Shown here: piece after piece, positions 45,010-55,500 of the stretch
Layout: every line of letters starts with the position of its first letter
Numbering within the stretch: the first letter of the stretch is position 1
Source: Pedobacter chitinilyticus
Lineage (GTDB): Bacteria > Bacteroidota > Bacteroidia > Sphingobacteriales > Sphingobacteriaceae
Assembly: GCF_003313385.1 (NCBI RefSeq)
Contig: NZ_QMHN01000001.1
Span: 521,673-585,672, forward strand
DNA length: 64,000 nucleotides
Direction of reading: 5' to 3'
The notes under the pieces: generated by a model
Databases searched by the model: none
What the model was told of the DNA's origin: nothing
Seen by the model: only the letters and a program-made list of their open reading frames with translations
Made by a program: the position numbers and the translations under genes

Positions 45010-45022
45010 ATTGCTAAGCAAT
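45010..45022. promoter_or_regulatory. Palindrome ATTGC-TAA-GCAAT before the LysR gene
   Basis: ATTGCTAAGCAAT ends 9 bases before the LysR start codon. Its half-sites recur in the palindrome at 45974-45994. Possible autoregulatory LysR site (inference). Confidence 0.45.
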
Positions 45023-45030
45023 GAATAGGT

Positions 45031-45933
45031 ATGATTTCCTTTAACCATTTGGTTTTTATCGAAGTTGCTAGACACTTGAGCTTTACCAAAGCCAGTGAAG
45101 TGCTGTTTATTAGCCAACCTGCTATTAGCAAGCATATCCAAAAACTGGAGCAAGAATATGGTGTTTCGCTTTTCGATAGGAACAAAGGCTTGGTGAAACT
45201 CACACCCGCAGGTTTAATTTTACAAAAGCACTTACAAATGGCAAGCACGCTAGCAAGTCAAATTGTGTTCGATGTGAGCAGCTTTCGTCAATTGGATAGT
45301 TTGCGGGGTGATCTCAAGCTGGGGGCAAGTACCACCGTGGCATTGTATATCATTCCATCCGTACTGTCGGCCTTTAGAAAACTTCATTCGGAAATCCACA
45401 TCAGTATGGTAAACCGAAACTCTGAAAACGTCACTAAAGCTCTGCTAAACCACGAAATTGACCTAGCCATTGTAGAGGGAAAAAATAAAATGGATGGCAT
45501 TAATAGTCAGTTTTTCCTGACCGAAGAAGTAATCGCCGTTTGTGCGCCAGATAGCTATTTGTCTAAGCAATCGAATTACAGCATTCAAGAACTTAAAACC
45601 TTGCCTCTGGCCATCCGCGAAAGAGGATCAGGTACCTTGGCAGCGGTAGCGCAGTCGCTGCAACAGCATCATTTAAAAATCAGCGATCTTAATATCTGTA
45701 TCCGCTTGGGAGGCACGGAAGTGCTCAAAAATTTTGTAATGGCCGATGATTGCATGGCTTTTCTCCCCTTTACCGCAGTGCAAAAAGCTTTAGAACGAGG
45801 AGATCTCGTCAAATTGAACATCGATCAATTAAACATCCAACGACATTTCTATTTTATCCAAAGACTGGGCGATGAGAATTTGGGTATTAATAAAGCCTTT
45901 ATCAAATTCGCGAAGAATCACTATAACATTTAG
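45031..45933 (+). CDS. LysR-family transcriptional regulator
   Basis: 300 residues: helix-turn-helix at the N-terminus (LSFTKASEVLFISQPAISKHI, about 18-38) and a C-terminal co-inducer-binding fold. Effector unknown. The gene lies 59 bases upstream of a threonine synthase-like gene on the same strand rather than divergent, and both have ATTGC/GCAAT palindromes in front of them, so it probably controls itself and that gene. Confidence 0.88.
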   Translation: MISFNHLVFIEVARHLSFTKASEVLFISQPAISKHIQKLEQEYGVSLFDRNKGLVKLTPAGLILQKHLQMASTLASQIVFDVSSFRQLDSLRGDLKLGASTTVALYIIPSVLSAFRKLHSEIHISMVNRNSENVTKALLNHEIDLAIVEGKNKMDGINSQFFLTEEVIAVCAPDSYLSKQSNYSIQELKTLPLAIRERGSGTLAAVAQSLQQHHLKISDLNICIRLGGTEVLKNFVMADDCMAFLPFTAVQKALERGDLVKLNIDQLNIQRHFYFIQRLGDENLGINKAFIKFAKNHYNI

Positions 45934-45973
45934 TTATATCTTATGGCTATTTGTGATATACACTAGGTTATTC

Positions 45974-45994
45974 ATTGCACTAATTTAGTGCAAT
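45974..45994. promoter_or_regulatory. Perfect palindrome overlapping the threonine synthase-like start codon
   Basis: ATTGCACTA (45974-45982) and TAGTGCAAT (45986-45994) pair perfectly around ATT, with the start codon ATG at 45993. As DNA it could be a LysR operator; as RNA it would hide the start codon. Confidence 0.55.
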
Positions 45995-47192
45995 GGAAAA
46001 AACGACCTTTGCCGAAACCAAATCTTCTATAACAAGTAATTATGAATTAGTTTGCAGTAACTGCCAACAATTATATCACAAAAACCAGGTGCAAACTTTT
46101 TGTACGGAATGCGGATCAGCACCTATTGTCCTTAAATATGCCTTGCAAGAAACCTCATCTGAACAAGTGATTGACCAAACGGAAAGGTCGATGTGGCGTT
46201 ACTCGAAAGTACTGCCATTAACCCATCAAGAGAATAGGATCAGTTTGGGGGAAGGGTGGACGCCAATCTTACCCTTATCTAATTTAGGCAAACAATTATC
46301 CTTAGAAAATCTAATGCTGAAAGATGAATCCTTTAATCCCACGGGTTCGTTTAAGGCGAGAGGTTTGAGCATGGCTGTTTCCAAAGCGAAGGAATTAGGC
46401 GCGGAAACCTGTATTGTGCCCACGGCTGGAAATGCGGGTGGTGCTTTAAGCGCATACTGTGCAAAGGCGCAAATGCACGCTATTGTGGTCATGCCTAGCC
46501 ACACGCCGCTGGCTTTTCAGAAAGAGTGCTTGGCCTTTGGAGCAGCGCTGATTTTGGTAGATGGTTTAATTCACGACTGCGCTAAGAAAGTAGCTGCCAT
46601 TAAGCAAGAGATCAATTGCTTCGATATTTCTACCATGAAAGAGCCTTATCGTTTAGAAGGGAAGAAAACCTTAGGTTATGAAATTGCCGAACAGCTCAAT
46701 TGGGAGCTTCCAGATGTAGTTTTATATCCAGCAGGGGGTGGAACAGGCTTGATAGGCATTTGGAAAGCCTTTCAGGAAATGAAACAAATGGGCTGGGTTA
46801 AACATATTCCTACTAAAATGATTGCCATACAAGCCGAAAACTGTCAGCCTTTGGTGGCCACCTTGAATGGTTGGCAAGAAAACGCCGCTAATTATGAGGG
46901 AACTGCTACGGTAGCCAACGGTTTAGCCGTACCAAGGCCTTTTGCAGAGCGCATGATGTTAGACGTATTAGTACAATCAGATGGTGAAGTTCTAGGGATT
47001 AGCGAGTCTGAAATTACCGAAAACCTTAAAGAAATGGCTAGGGTAGAAGGCTTGCTCGTTGCTCCAGAAGGCGCCGCACTGCTCGCAGGGTTAAAACGCT
47101 TGATCAAATTAAATAAGATAGAAAAACACCACAAAGTACTATTGCTTAACACTGGTTCTGCTTATAAGTATTTGGATAACTTTAGCTTTTAG
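45993..47192 (+). CDS. Threonine synthase-like PLP enzyme
   Basis: Fold-type II PLP enzyme with a zinc-ribbon N-terminus (CSNC 21-24 and CTEC 37-40) and PLP Lys121 in NPTGSFKARG. PTAGNAGGALSAY binds phosphate/PLP. The 399-residue form resembles threonine synthase, which makes threonine from phosphohomoserine. The adjoining LysR gene and lack of hom/thrB nearby (hom is 40 kb away) hint that it may be a paralogue with another substrate; both remain possible. The start codon sits inside a palindrome. Confidence 0.78.
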   Translation: MEKTTFAETKSSITSNYELVCSNCQQLYHKNQVQTFCTECGSAPIVLKYALQETSSEQVIDQTERSMWRYSKVLPLTHQENRISLGEGWTPILPLSNLGKQLSLENLMLKDESFNPTGSFKARGLSMAVSKAKELGAETCIVPTAGNAGGALSAYCAKAQMHAIVVMPSHTPLAFQKECLAFGAALILVDGLIHDCAKKVAAIKQEINCFDISTMKEPYRLEGKKTLGYEIAEQLNWELPDVVLYPAGGGTGLIGIWKAFQEMKQMGWVKHIPTKMIAIQAENCQPLVATLNGWQENAANYEGTATVANGLAVPRPFAERMMLDVLVQSDGEVLGISESEITENLKEMARVEGLLVAPEGAALLAGLKRLIKLNKIEKHHKVLLLNTGSAYKYLDNFSF

Positions 47193-47278
47193 GCTTAAGT
47201 AGATATAATGTCAAAAAGATAAATTAGGTATGGCGACTAAAATTATCGGGTTACTTTTGGGGAAAACCTAAAAATCAG

Positions 47279-47572
47279 ATGTCTTCATTACACCTTTTTA
47301 GAAAAGTAGCTTTAGCAGAAGGAATTTCCTACATAGTATTGTTGTTTATCGCCATGCCGCTTAAATACTGGGCCAACATGCCATTGGCTGTAAAATATGT
47401 GGGTTGGGCTCATGGCTTATTGTTCGTGGCTTATATTGCTTGTTTGGTAATGGCTTGGCAGGAAAAAAAATGGAGCTTTGGAAAAGTACTGTTGTTATTC
47501 ATCGCTTCTTTATTGCCTTTTGTACCATTTTGGGTAGAACATAAACTAAAAGCAGAAGACACTGCCGCTTAA
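47279..47572 (+). CDS. DUF3817 membrane protein
   Basis: A 97-residue protein with three hydrophobic segments (about 14-30, 42-60, 68-86) and the DUF3817 opening LHLFRKVALAEGISYIVL. Inner-membrane, unknown role. Stands between the threonine synthase-like and DegT genes. Confidence 0.8.
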   Translation: MSSLHLFRKVALAEGISYIVLLFIAMPLKYWANMPLAVKYVGWAHGLLFVAYIACLVMAWQEKKWSFGKVLLLFIASLLPFVPFWVEHKLKAEDTAA

Positions 47573-47621
47573 TGCTCCTTGGCCTAAATGATTATCTTAG
47601 CGTTTATTCTCAAGCGTTACC

Positions 47622-48803
47622 ATGATTGCCAGAGGCAGATTAGATATCCGTTTTTCAAAACTCTTTAAGGCTGTTGGGACTGTAGCGAGGACTGCTGCTG
47701 GTTTAAGCAAGGCATCACCCTGTTTTCCTGAACAGTCTTTGCCCTGTTTGTCTGTACGCACTGGTTTTGATTTGCTTTTGAGCGCCTTGAAATTAGAACG
47801 AGGCACCGAAATTTTGGTGACCAACATCAATATTCCCGACATGTTTGCCATCATGGCTGAACATGGGTTAAAAGTAATTCCCTTAGCGGTAGATAAACAT
47901 ACCTTGGGGATATCTGTTGACCAACTGAAGGATGCCATCACACCTAAAACAAAGTTATTGCTCATCACCCATTTGTTTGGAGCGGTAATGTCAACCGAAC
48001 CTTTATTGCAGGTGGCAAAAGCTAATAGACTTATTGTTATTGAAGATTGCGCACAAGCTTACGATGGCGTTTATCAGGGTAATCTGCAATCGGATGTGGC
48101 CATGTTTAGCTTTGGGTTAATTAAAACCAATACCGCCCTCACGGGTGCGCTTTTGCATTTTAACAACCAAACGCTCTTTACAGAGGTATCGGCTTTAAAC
48201 CGTCAACTACCTGTACAGCCTACTAAAATCTACTTTAAAAAAATCTTAAATGCCACTTTGATTAAGTCGTTTACGCAAAGATTGCCTTTTCAATGGGCTT
48301 ATACACTTTGTAAGTACTTAAATAAAGATTTTGATGCATGGCTCTCAGGCTTTACTCGTGGCTTTCCAGGTGCAGCATTGATGAGAAAAATCAGACATCA
48401 GCCTTGCAATGCTAATTTGTCGATGTTGCATTATAAGTATTCCCAAGATATTAGTAGTCAAATTCAGCAGAGAAAAGCGCTGGCTGCTCAATTGTTGCAA
48501 GGACTGAATGAACATTACTTAGTTGGGACTGCTAATGCACAACATACCCATTGGGTATTGCCCATTAACGTATCTGAACCAGTTTCATTGGTCGAAAAAT
48601 TAAGAGGAGCGGGGTTTGACGCAACTTCAAAAGCATCTAGTTTGGTAAGGTTTAAGAGCGAAAACCCAAGTCTGGGGATACAAAATGAGTTGGCGCTCGA
48701 AAATTTAATTTATTTGCCTATGGATATTACTATGGGTAAAAATAAAGCTAAACAATTGAACCAATTATTGTTAGCGTTTTTGCCAAATCCTCAAGGTTTT
48801 TGA
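47622..48803 (+). CDS. DegT/DnrJ/EryC1/StrS aminotransferase-like protein
   Basis: PLP enzyme of the sugar aminotransferase type. EDCAQAYDG (141-149) and Lys168 in FGLIKTNTALTG are the active-site Asp and PLP Lys. 393 residues, single gene; it lies 49 bases from DUF3817. The usual role is amination of nucleotide-linked ketosugars for surface glycans; no sugar biosynthesis genes are adjacent, so its substrate is open. Confidence 0.8.
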   Translation: MIARGRLDIRFSKLFKAVGTVARTAAGLSKASPCFPEQSLPCLSVRTGFDLLLSALKLERGTEILVTNINIPDMFAIMAEHGLKVIPLAVDKHTLGISVDQLKDAITPKTKLLLITHLFGAVMSTEPLLQVAKANRLIVIEDCAQAYDGVYQGNLQSDVAMFSFGLIKTNTALTGALLHFNNQTLFTEVSALNRQLPVQPTKIYFKKILNATLIKSFTQRLPFQWAYTLCKYLNKDFDAWLSGFTRGFPGAALMRKIRHQPCNANLSMLHYKYSQDISSQIQQRKALAAQLLQGLNEHYLVGTANAQHTHWVLPINVSEPVSLVEKLRGAGFDATSKASSLVRFKSENPSLGIQNELALENLIYLPMDITMGKNKAKQLNQLLLAFLPNPQGF

Positions 48804-48838
48804 ATGCTTAAAAAACCTCAAAAAAGAAGAAATAAAAT

Positions 48839-48868
48839 TTGTGAATTAAATCTTAATACATACATTTG
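48839..48868 (+). promoter_or_regulatory. Promoter of tRNA-Leu
   Basis: TTG (48839-48841), exactly 19 bases, TACATTTG (48861-48868): an exact Bacteroidota promoter, ending 21 bases before the tRNA. Confidence 0.85.
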
Positions 48869-48889
48869 CACTCCCGCTTACGAGGAAAT

Positions 48890-48972
48890 GCCCAGGTGGC
48901 GGAATTGGTAGACGCGCTGGTCTCAAACACCAGTGGGAAACCGTGCCGGTTCGATCCCGGCCCTGGGTACCA
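48890..48972 (+). tRNA. tRNA-Leu (anticodon CAA)
   Basis: Acceptor GCCCAGG pairs with CCTGGGT (one G-T). The anticodon arm CTGGT-CTCAAAC-ACCAG gives anticodon CAA (leucine, codon UUG). A variable arm and T-arm (GCCGGTTCGATCCCGGC) follow and CCA is encoded. 83 bases, flanked by its own promoter and a terminator. Confidence 0.95.
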
Positions 48973-48973
48973 T

Positions 48974-49015
48974 ACCGGAAATAGAGTTTTTAAAACTTTG
49001 TTTCCGGTTTTTTTA
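48974..49015 (+). terminator. Terminator after tRNA-Leu
   Basis: ACCGGAAA (48974-48981) pairs with TTTCCGGT (49001-49008), with an inner AGTTTT/AAAACT stem and a T-run after it. Confidence 0.88.
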
Positions 49016-49183
49016 TTTTGTAACTCTTTGTTTGTCATGTAGATAAACTCCGTTCTCTCACTCATTCTACCGGTTCGATTTTTTTGCCGTAAAACAGCCA
49101 TTTCTTGGGAAATAATTTATCAGTTAGTTGTGGGACTAATCGTTTAAAAAAGCTCTTAGTTATATAAACTAATATAAGAAGCT

Positions 49184-50434
49184 ATGAATAGATCGAGAAT
49201 CACTATTTTTCTTTATACCTTTTGCTTAGGTATTTTATGCAATAATTTATCTTTTGCCCAAGAGTCTGATTTTGTGACCAGAAGCTTTCAAAAAGCATCT
49301 CCGCTTTATGATAATTTGCTTGCTAAAACTGCAGGTAATTTTAAAGACTATCCACATTCCCTCTACGAAAACGGTGAAATTAAATATTTGCAAATTGACG
49401 AATGGACTGGTGGCTTTTGGCCTGGTGCTTTATGGTACATGTATGAATTTACTAAAGATGAAAAGTGGAAAACTGCTGCTTTAGCTTGGACAAATTCTCT
49501 TGAAAGTAATCAGTATAATACAGCGCATCACGATATTGGCTTTATGATGTATTGTAGTTACGGCAATGCCCTTCGCTTTGTAAAAGATGAAAGCTATCCC
49601 AAAATTCTAATTCAATCGGCAAAGTCTTTATGCCAGCGATATTCCCCAGTGGTGGGCAGCATTCAATCTTGGAACAAAAGAAAATCAAAAGGCGATATCA
49701 ATACTTGGGAATATCCAGTTATTATGGATAACATGATGAACTTGGAACTATTGTTTTATGCTAGTAAAACTAGCGGCGATACCAGTTTTCGCCATGTAGC
49801 TATTAAACATGCCGAGCAGACCATGAAAAATCATTTGCGTGCTGATTACAGTTCCTATCATGTAGTAAACTACGACCCAAAAACAGGTAAGGTTTTACAT
49901 AAGCAAACGTTACAGGGCTTTTCTGACGGTTCTACCTGGGCTAGGGGACAGGCTTGGGGAATTTATGGCTTTACAACTGTTTATCGAGAAACGAAAGACA
50001 AACGTTTCTTAAAAACGGCAATGAAAATGGCAGACTATTTCATTGATAATCCAAATTTGCCAATAGATAAAATTCCTTTTTGGGACTTTAATGTTGGGCA
50101 AGCTGGTTTCAAGCCAGATTGGAATTATGAAGCTGTAAAATTTAAAGAGACGCCTAGAGATGCTTCTGCAGCAGCTATTGCTAGCTCGGGTTTATTAGAG
50201 CTGAGTACATTTCTAAAAGGCAAAGAGAAAAAAAAATATTTTAATGCCGCTGTTGCTATGCTTAGGTCACTTGGTAGCGACAAATATCTAAATGTAGACC
50301 AACAAAATCCATATTTTTTGTTGAAGCATAGTACTGGAAATTTACCTTCTGGGAGGGAAATAGACGTCCCTTTGATCTATGCAGACTATTATTTTTTAGA
50401 GGCACTTTTGCGTTATCAGAAAATTATAAAATAG
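49184..50434 (+). CDS. Unsaturated glucuronyl hydrolase (GH88)
   Basis: Removes unsaturated uronic acid ends left by polysaccharide lyases. It has a signal peptide (cleavage near SFA-Q26) so acts in the periplasm, and the (alpha/alpha)6 toroid. The two catalytic Asp of the family line up with Asp117 (HHDIGF) and Asp182 (VIMDNMMNL); DGSTWARGQAW and RDASAAAIASSGLLEL follow. 416 residues. It heads the locus but is separated by 113 bases from the ECF sigma gene, whose promoter lies in that gap. Substrate glycan not deducible. Confidence 0.88.
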   Translation: MNRSRITIFLYTFCLGILCNNLSFAQESDFVTRSFQKASPLYDNLLAKTAGNFKDYPHSLYENGEIKYLQIDEWTGGFWPGALWYMYEFTKDEKWKTAALAWTNSLESNQYNTAHHDIGFMMYCSYGNALRFVKDESYPKILIQSAKSLCQRYSPVVGSIQSWNKRKSKGDINTWEYPVIMDNMMNLELLFYASKTSGDTSFRHVAIKHAEQTMKNHLRADYSSYHVVNYDPKTGKVLHKQTLQGFSDGSTWARGQAWGIYGFTTVYRETKDKRFLKTAMKMADYFIDNPNLPIDKIPFWDFNVGQAGFKPDWNYEAVKFKETPRDASAAAIASSGLLELSTFLKGKEKKKYFNAAVAMLRSLGSDKYLNVDQQNPYFLLKHSTGNLPSGREIDVPLIYADYYFLEALLRYQKIIK

Positions 50435-50498
50435 CGCTCTGCAGGGATGGAATAGCTAAACTATCGCCTTTTAGCGCGTTGCTTGCAATCTATCGTTT

Positions 50499-50528
50499 TT
50501 GTTAAATCGAAAATATTGGATAGATTTG
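50499..50528 (+). promoter_or_regulatory. Promoter of the ECF sigma gene
   Basis: TTG (50499-50501), exactly 19 bases, TAGATTTG (50521-50528). Predicts a start near 50535, between the TTG at 50530 and the ATG at 50548, so supports the latter. Confidence 0.75.
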
Positions 50529-50547
50529 ATTGCGTACTGTACTAGGC

Positions 50548-51129
50548 ATGATCAGATCAATAGACAATAAAGTAGATGACCAATATTTGTTAGCTCAAAT
50601 GAAGGGCGATGATGAGTCTGCCTTTCATTTGCTTTACGAACGGTATTGGGAACAGGTTTACAATGCGGCTTATAAGCGCTTGAAGGATGCTGAATATGCA
50701 AAGGATATTACACAGGATATCTTCTTACAGCTTTGGTCTAGAAGGAAAGAAATACACATTACTTTTGTGCCTGGCTATCTCTATACGGCGGTAAGAAACA
50801 ATGTTTTTAAATGGATGGAAAAGGAACAGCGCTTTACCACCATTCCTGACTTGCTGCTTTGTCTTGAGCGGGTAAGTGATCACGCCGATGTAGAGTTGTT
50901 GAGGAAAGAGTTTATGCAGAAGTACGAAAACTTAGTGAATACGCTTCCGCCTGCACAGCAAGTTATTTTTAAGCTTCGTTTTCACGAGGAATTATCTACC
51001 AAAGAAATAGCCGAAAAACTTAATATTAGCAGAAAGACGGTTCAGAACCAGCTTGGCAAAAGCGTTGGGCAGTTACGAGATGCTCTCGACATATTATACT
51101 TGGTAGCAATGCTACACCTTGCAAATTAA
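50548..51129 (+). CDS. ECF-type sigma-70 factor
   Basis: 193 residues with region 2 (FHLLYERYWEQVYNAAYKRL, DITQDIFLQLWSRR) and region 4 (LPPAQQVIFKLRFHEELST, NISRKTVQNQLGKSV). ATG 50548 is preferred since the promoter would start the RNA just before it. In Bacteroidota these sigma factors pair with FecR-type anti-sigma proteins and switch on SusC/SusD loci on glycan sensing; the FecR gene follows by 82 bases. Confidence 0.9.
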   Translation: MIRSIDNKVDDQYLLAQMKGDDESAFHLLYERYWEQVYNAAYKRLKDAEYAKDITQDIFLQLWSRRKEIHITFVPGYLYTAVRNNVFKWMEKEQRFTTIPDLLLCLERVSDHADVELLRKEFMQKYENLVNTLPPAQQVIFKLRFHEELSTKEIAEKLNISRKTVQNQLGKSVGQLRDALDILYLVAMLHLAN

Positions 51130-51211
51130 TTTTTTTTTCTTGTGGGATTATTCTGTTTTTGTAGGTCTTGTTCATATAGGGCTACGCTAAGCTTGTGGTG
51201 CAAAATTAAAA

Positions 51212-52375
51212 ATGGATAAAAAAACATTCCTTGATATTCTTAGTAAATACAACAAAGGTAAAGCTAGTAAGCAGGAAGTAGACTTGTTGGAGGCCTACTA
51301 TGAGTTATTCGAAGTCGAGGAGAATATCTTGGATCAAATGGATTTGAGTGAGAAGCAACTGTTGAAGCAGCAAATGCTAGCCAGAGTCCTAGAGAAGAAT
51401 ATAGAAATAGTTACGACAAAAACAAAAACTTGGTATGATCGTAGTTGGTTGTCAGCAGCAGCTGTTTTATTGATATTGTGTTCTGTTGGACTTTTGTTAT
51501 TTAAAAAGGACCGAAATGAAATTGCAGTAGTTAAAAAATCGGAAACACCAACAGCAGTTATTAAACCCGGTAAAAACCAAGCTATTCTTACGTTGTCAGA
51601 TGGCTCTACCATAGGATTGAACGAAGAAGAAAAAGGTATTGTTTTATCGAAGAATGGTTTGCTCGTTACAAAAAGTGGTGATGGAGAGCTGAAGTACGAA
51701 ACCAACGAAGAACTTATACCAACTACAAATACCATTACCACACCCCGAGGAGGGCAGTATCAACTTGTGTTGACAGATGGTACTAAGGTTTGGTTAAATG
51801 CACAGTCGTCAATTAAGTTTCCTACACGTTTTGCAGGAGATACCAGAGTAGTGCATATTACTGGTGAAGTATATTTTGAGGTGGCCAAAAATAAAAAAAT
51901 GCCCTTTCTAGTGCATACGCATAACCAGAAAATTGAAGTATTAGGTACCCATTTTAACGTAAATACCTATATAGATGAAGCAGCAGAGAAAACTACCTTA
52001 ATAGAAGGGAGTGTAAAAGTTGCGAAAGTAAGAGATGGTTTTGCAGAAATGAAATCTGCTAAGCTGTTGCGCCCTGGGCAAGAAGCTTTATTAACTAGTG
52101 AAAGTAGTTTAATAAAAGTTGGAACTGCCGATACAGAGGCCGCTATATCTTGGAAAAATGGTTATTTCAAATTCGACAAAGCAGATATACAAACGGTCAT
52201 GCGACAAATCTCCAGATGGTACGATGTAGATGTGAAATATGTCGGAAATAAGAGCAGCGATCTTTTTGTGGGGAAAATTAAACGCACCGAAGAAATTCAG
52301 GGGATACTTAGAATTTTGGAACGAAGTAAAATAAATACTTCTGTTAAAGGAAGAACAATCATCATAACCAACTAA
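51212..52375 (+). CDS. FecR-type anti-sigma factor
   Basis: 387 residues: cytoplasmic N-terminal helices (about 1-70), one membrane segment (WLSAAAVLLILCSVGLLLF, ~74-92), then a periplasmic FecR domain (~175-275, PRGGQYQLVLTDGTKVWLNA) and a C-terminal DUF4974 domain (~315-385, FKFDKADIQTVMRQISRWYD), which usually contacts the SusC-like receptor N-terminus. It should hold the ECF sigma inactive until the transporter signals. Confidence 0.92.
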   Translation: MDKKTFLDILSKYNKGKASKQEVDLLEAYYELFEVEENILDQMDLSEKQLLKQQMLARVLEKNIEIVTTKTKTWYDRSWLSAAAVLLILCSVGLLLFKKDRNEIAVVKKSETPTAVIKPGKNQAILTLSDGSTIGLNEEEKGIVLSKNGLLVTKSGDGELKYETNEELIPTTNTITTPRGGQYQLVLTDGTKVWLNAQSSIKFPTRFAGDTRVVHITGEVYFEVAKNKKMPFLVHTHNQKIEVLGTHFNVNTYIDEAAEKTTLIEGSVKVAKVRDGFAEMKSAKLLRPGQEALLTSESSLIKVGTADTEAAISWKNGYFKFDKADIQTVMRQISRWYDVDVKYVGNKSSDLFVGKIKRTEEIQGILRILERSKINTSVKGRTIIITN

Positions 52376-52450
52376 CTACTAACCAAACCTAAACCAAACC
52401 TGCATGAAAACATAACAATCCTACTCACTGGATGGTTAACCAACAAAAAA

Positions 52451-52474
52451 CCGGATGTGCGGGAACACAACCGG
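52451..52474 (+). other. Hairpin in the SusC leader
   Basis: CCGGATGTG and CACAACCGG pair over CGGGAA with one mismatch. The gap between fecR and susC (183 bases) has no other clear signal; this may be an RNA-stability or processing hairpin. No T-run follows. Confidence 0.4.
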
Positions 52475-52558
52475 CCTAACTCTGTATAAGGAGCTTGTTT
52501 GGCTTAACCTAAATGTCGTATAAAGAACCTTTATTCAAAAACCAAACTTAACAAAAGT

Positions 52559-55500
52559 ATGCAATTTAAATTTTATGGTAAAATCCGGTGGAAATCTGGG
52601 TTTTACTCATCCAAAATGTTTCTAATTATGAAACTTACGGTTGTTTTAATCTTCATCAGTTGCTTTCACATTAGCGCAAAGAGCTATTCGCAAAGCATTA
52701 ATTTATCAGGTACGAATTTATCGCTTGAAAAAGCTTTAACGCAAATTAGCGAACAAAGTGGCCACTATCTTTTCTATAAATACAATGAGATTAAAGAGGC
52801 TTCGCCAGTTACCTTAAACTTGAAAAATGTATCGCTATCAAAAGCCCTACAGGAAATTTTAAAAAATCAGCCTTATACATTTTCTATTGAAGATAAAACG
52901 ATCGTAGTCACTAAGATTAAAGCGAATTCAAAGACTGTTGTGCCTATAGATATCAAGGGGAAGGTATTGGGAGAAAAATCTACTCCTTTGCCTGGTGCTG
53001 GCATACGTGTAAAAAATAGCAACCAAACCGCAACTACAGATGTCAATGGTAATTTCAGTTTAGCTAATTTATCTGAAAATGCTGTATTGATAGTTAGCTA
53101 TGTTGGTTATGTAACCCAAGAAGTAGCGATCGGCAACAGGACTTCAATTATCGTTAACTTGGTAGAAGAAGCAGCTAACTTAAATACATTAGTGGTGGTA
53201 GGTTATGGGAAGCAAGAACGTAAAGATATTACTGGCTCAATTGCTTCTATCGATTCTAAGAAAATACAAGACCAACCAGTAGTTAGTTTAGATAATGCCA
53301 TGGCTGGGCTTATGGCAGGTGTACAGGTGAGCCAAGCTACAGGTGCACCAGGTGGTGGATCTACTGTTAGAATTAGAGGGGCGGGTTCGCTAAGCGCTGG
53401 TAATGAGCCTCTTTACGTTGTAGATGGCTTTCCTGTTACCAATGATTACAACCAAAGAAATAATCCTTTGGCAACCATAAACCCTTCAGATATTGACAAT
53501 ATACAAGTACTAAAAGATGCTTCTGCAACGGCTATTTACGGTTCAAGAGGATCAAATGGGGTGGTAATCATTACCACAAAATCGGGAAAAAGTGGTGCTT
53601 CTAAAATAGATTTTAGTTTAAATACAGGGGTACAGCAGGTAGAAAGAACTTTAGATGTTCTAAATGCTAGAGAATATGCTGTTTTTATGAACGAAGCCAG
53701 AAATAATGCTTGGGTAAATTCAGGTGTTGGGCGTTCCGCTTCAGATCCAAACTCGGTAAGATTAAATAATGTAATGTATTTATTACCAGCTTCATTAAGT
53801 AATCCAGAGGCTTTGGGTGAAGGGACAAATTGGCAGGACGAAATTTTCAGAACTGCGCCAATGAGCAACTACCAAATCAATTTTTCTGGTGGCAATGAGA
53901 AAACCAAATACTTTGTTTCTGGTGGATATTTAACACAGCAAGGTATCGTTTTAGGATCTGATTTAAAACGCTATTCGTTCCGCGTAAATGTAGAATCTCA
54001 AGTAAATAAAATAGTTAAAGTTGGCGCAAATCTAACCCCAACCTATAATTTCTCTAACCAAAGTTTAGCCGAAGGTAATTGGCAAGGTGGCGGTATCATC
54101 CAATCTGCTTTAACTGCAAGCCCTCTTTTAACGCCTTATAATGCAGATGGTAGCTATACCAAAATTACGGGGCAAGGAATAGGAACCAGTGAAGTTGATA
54201 ACCCAGTTAAAATTGCGAGAGAATATTTCCATCAGCAAGGTAACATGAGGCTGTTGGGAACTGCTTTTGCTGAAGTGAGTATCATTAGTGGCTTAAATTT
54301 TAAAGCTTTGGTAGGCGCCGATATTAGAAATTTTAGAGAGCAAATCTTCAATCCGTCTATTATTAATCCTAACAGTGTAAACGATACCAAACTAGCTACG
54401 GCTAATAATAATACTTCCCAAGCCAGAAACTGGTTGTCTGAATTTACTTTAAGCTACAATAAGAAAATCAAAAAACACGCTTTTGATGCTTTATTGGGTT
54501 ATACGATACAACAAGAAAATATAGAGACAGCATCTATTAGCGCTACTAACTTTCCAAACGATATTGTAAAAACCACCAATGCAGCTGGTACAATTACTAG
54601 TGCTCCAGCACCTGTAGAGGACTGGGCATTATTATCTTACCTAGCACGTATCAACTATAGTTTCGATAACAAATATTTGTTAACCGCCACTTTTAGAACT
54701 GATGGTTCATCTCGTTTTGGGTTCGACAATCGTTGGGGAGCTTTTCCTTCTGTTTCTTTGGGATGGAGGGTTTCTGAAGAAGGCTTCATGAAGAATGTAA
54801 ATTGGCTGTCCGATTTAAAGATTAGAGCTAGTTACGGTATTACAGGAAATAACTTCATCAGCAACTACGGTGCAATCGCACTTACCACAGCGGATAATTA
54901 CATCTTTGGTGGAAGTGGTGGTACCGTTAATAATGGTATTAGGTTGGCCAATATTGGTAATAGTTTGCTGAGTTGGGAAAAAAACAAACAGCTAGATGTT
55001 GGTTTAGAGTTTGGTGTTTTAAAAAACAGAATGTTTATGTCTGTTGATTATTACAACAAAAGAACCTCAGATTTATTATTGAGTGTGCCTGTGCCAACTT
55101 TAACGGGATACACTACTGCTCTACAAAACATTGGAGAAATCCAAAACAAAGGCCTAGAGTTTACGCTAACCAGCAGAAATTTGGTTAATAAATTCAAGTG
55201 GACTACTGATTTGAATTTTTCAACCAATAACATTAAAGTTTTAGCCTTAGGACCCGATGGTTCGCGTATTTTATCAAGACAAATCACTTTTGCCGCGGGG
55301 AATACCCACATTACGGAAATTGGAGCTACCCCAGGGGCATTCTTTGGTTACAAAGTTATTGGTGTTTTTCAAAACCAAAATGAAGTGGATACACAACCTG
55401 GATTTGAGAATGCCAGCGGTTTACCTACAGGTAAGCCAGGCCAGTTAAAATTTGCGGATGTAAATGGAGACGGTGTAATTACCGCAGATGATAGAACAAA

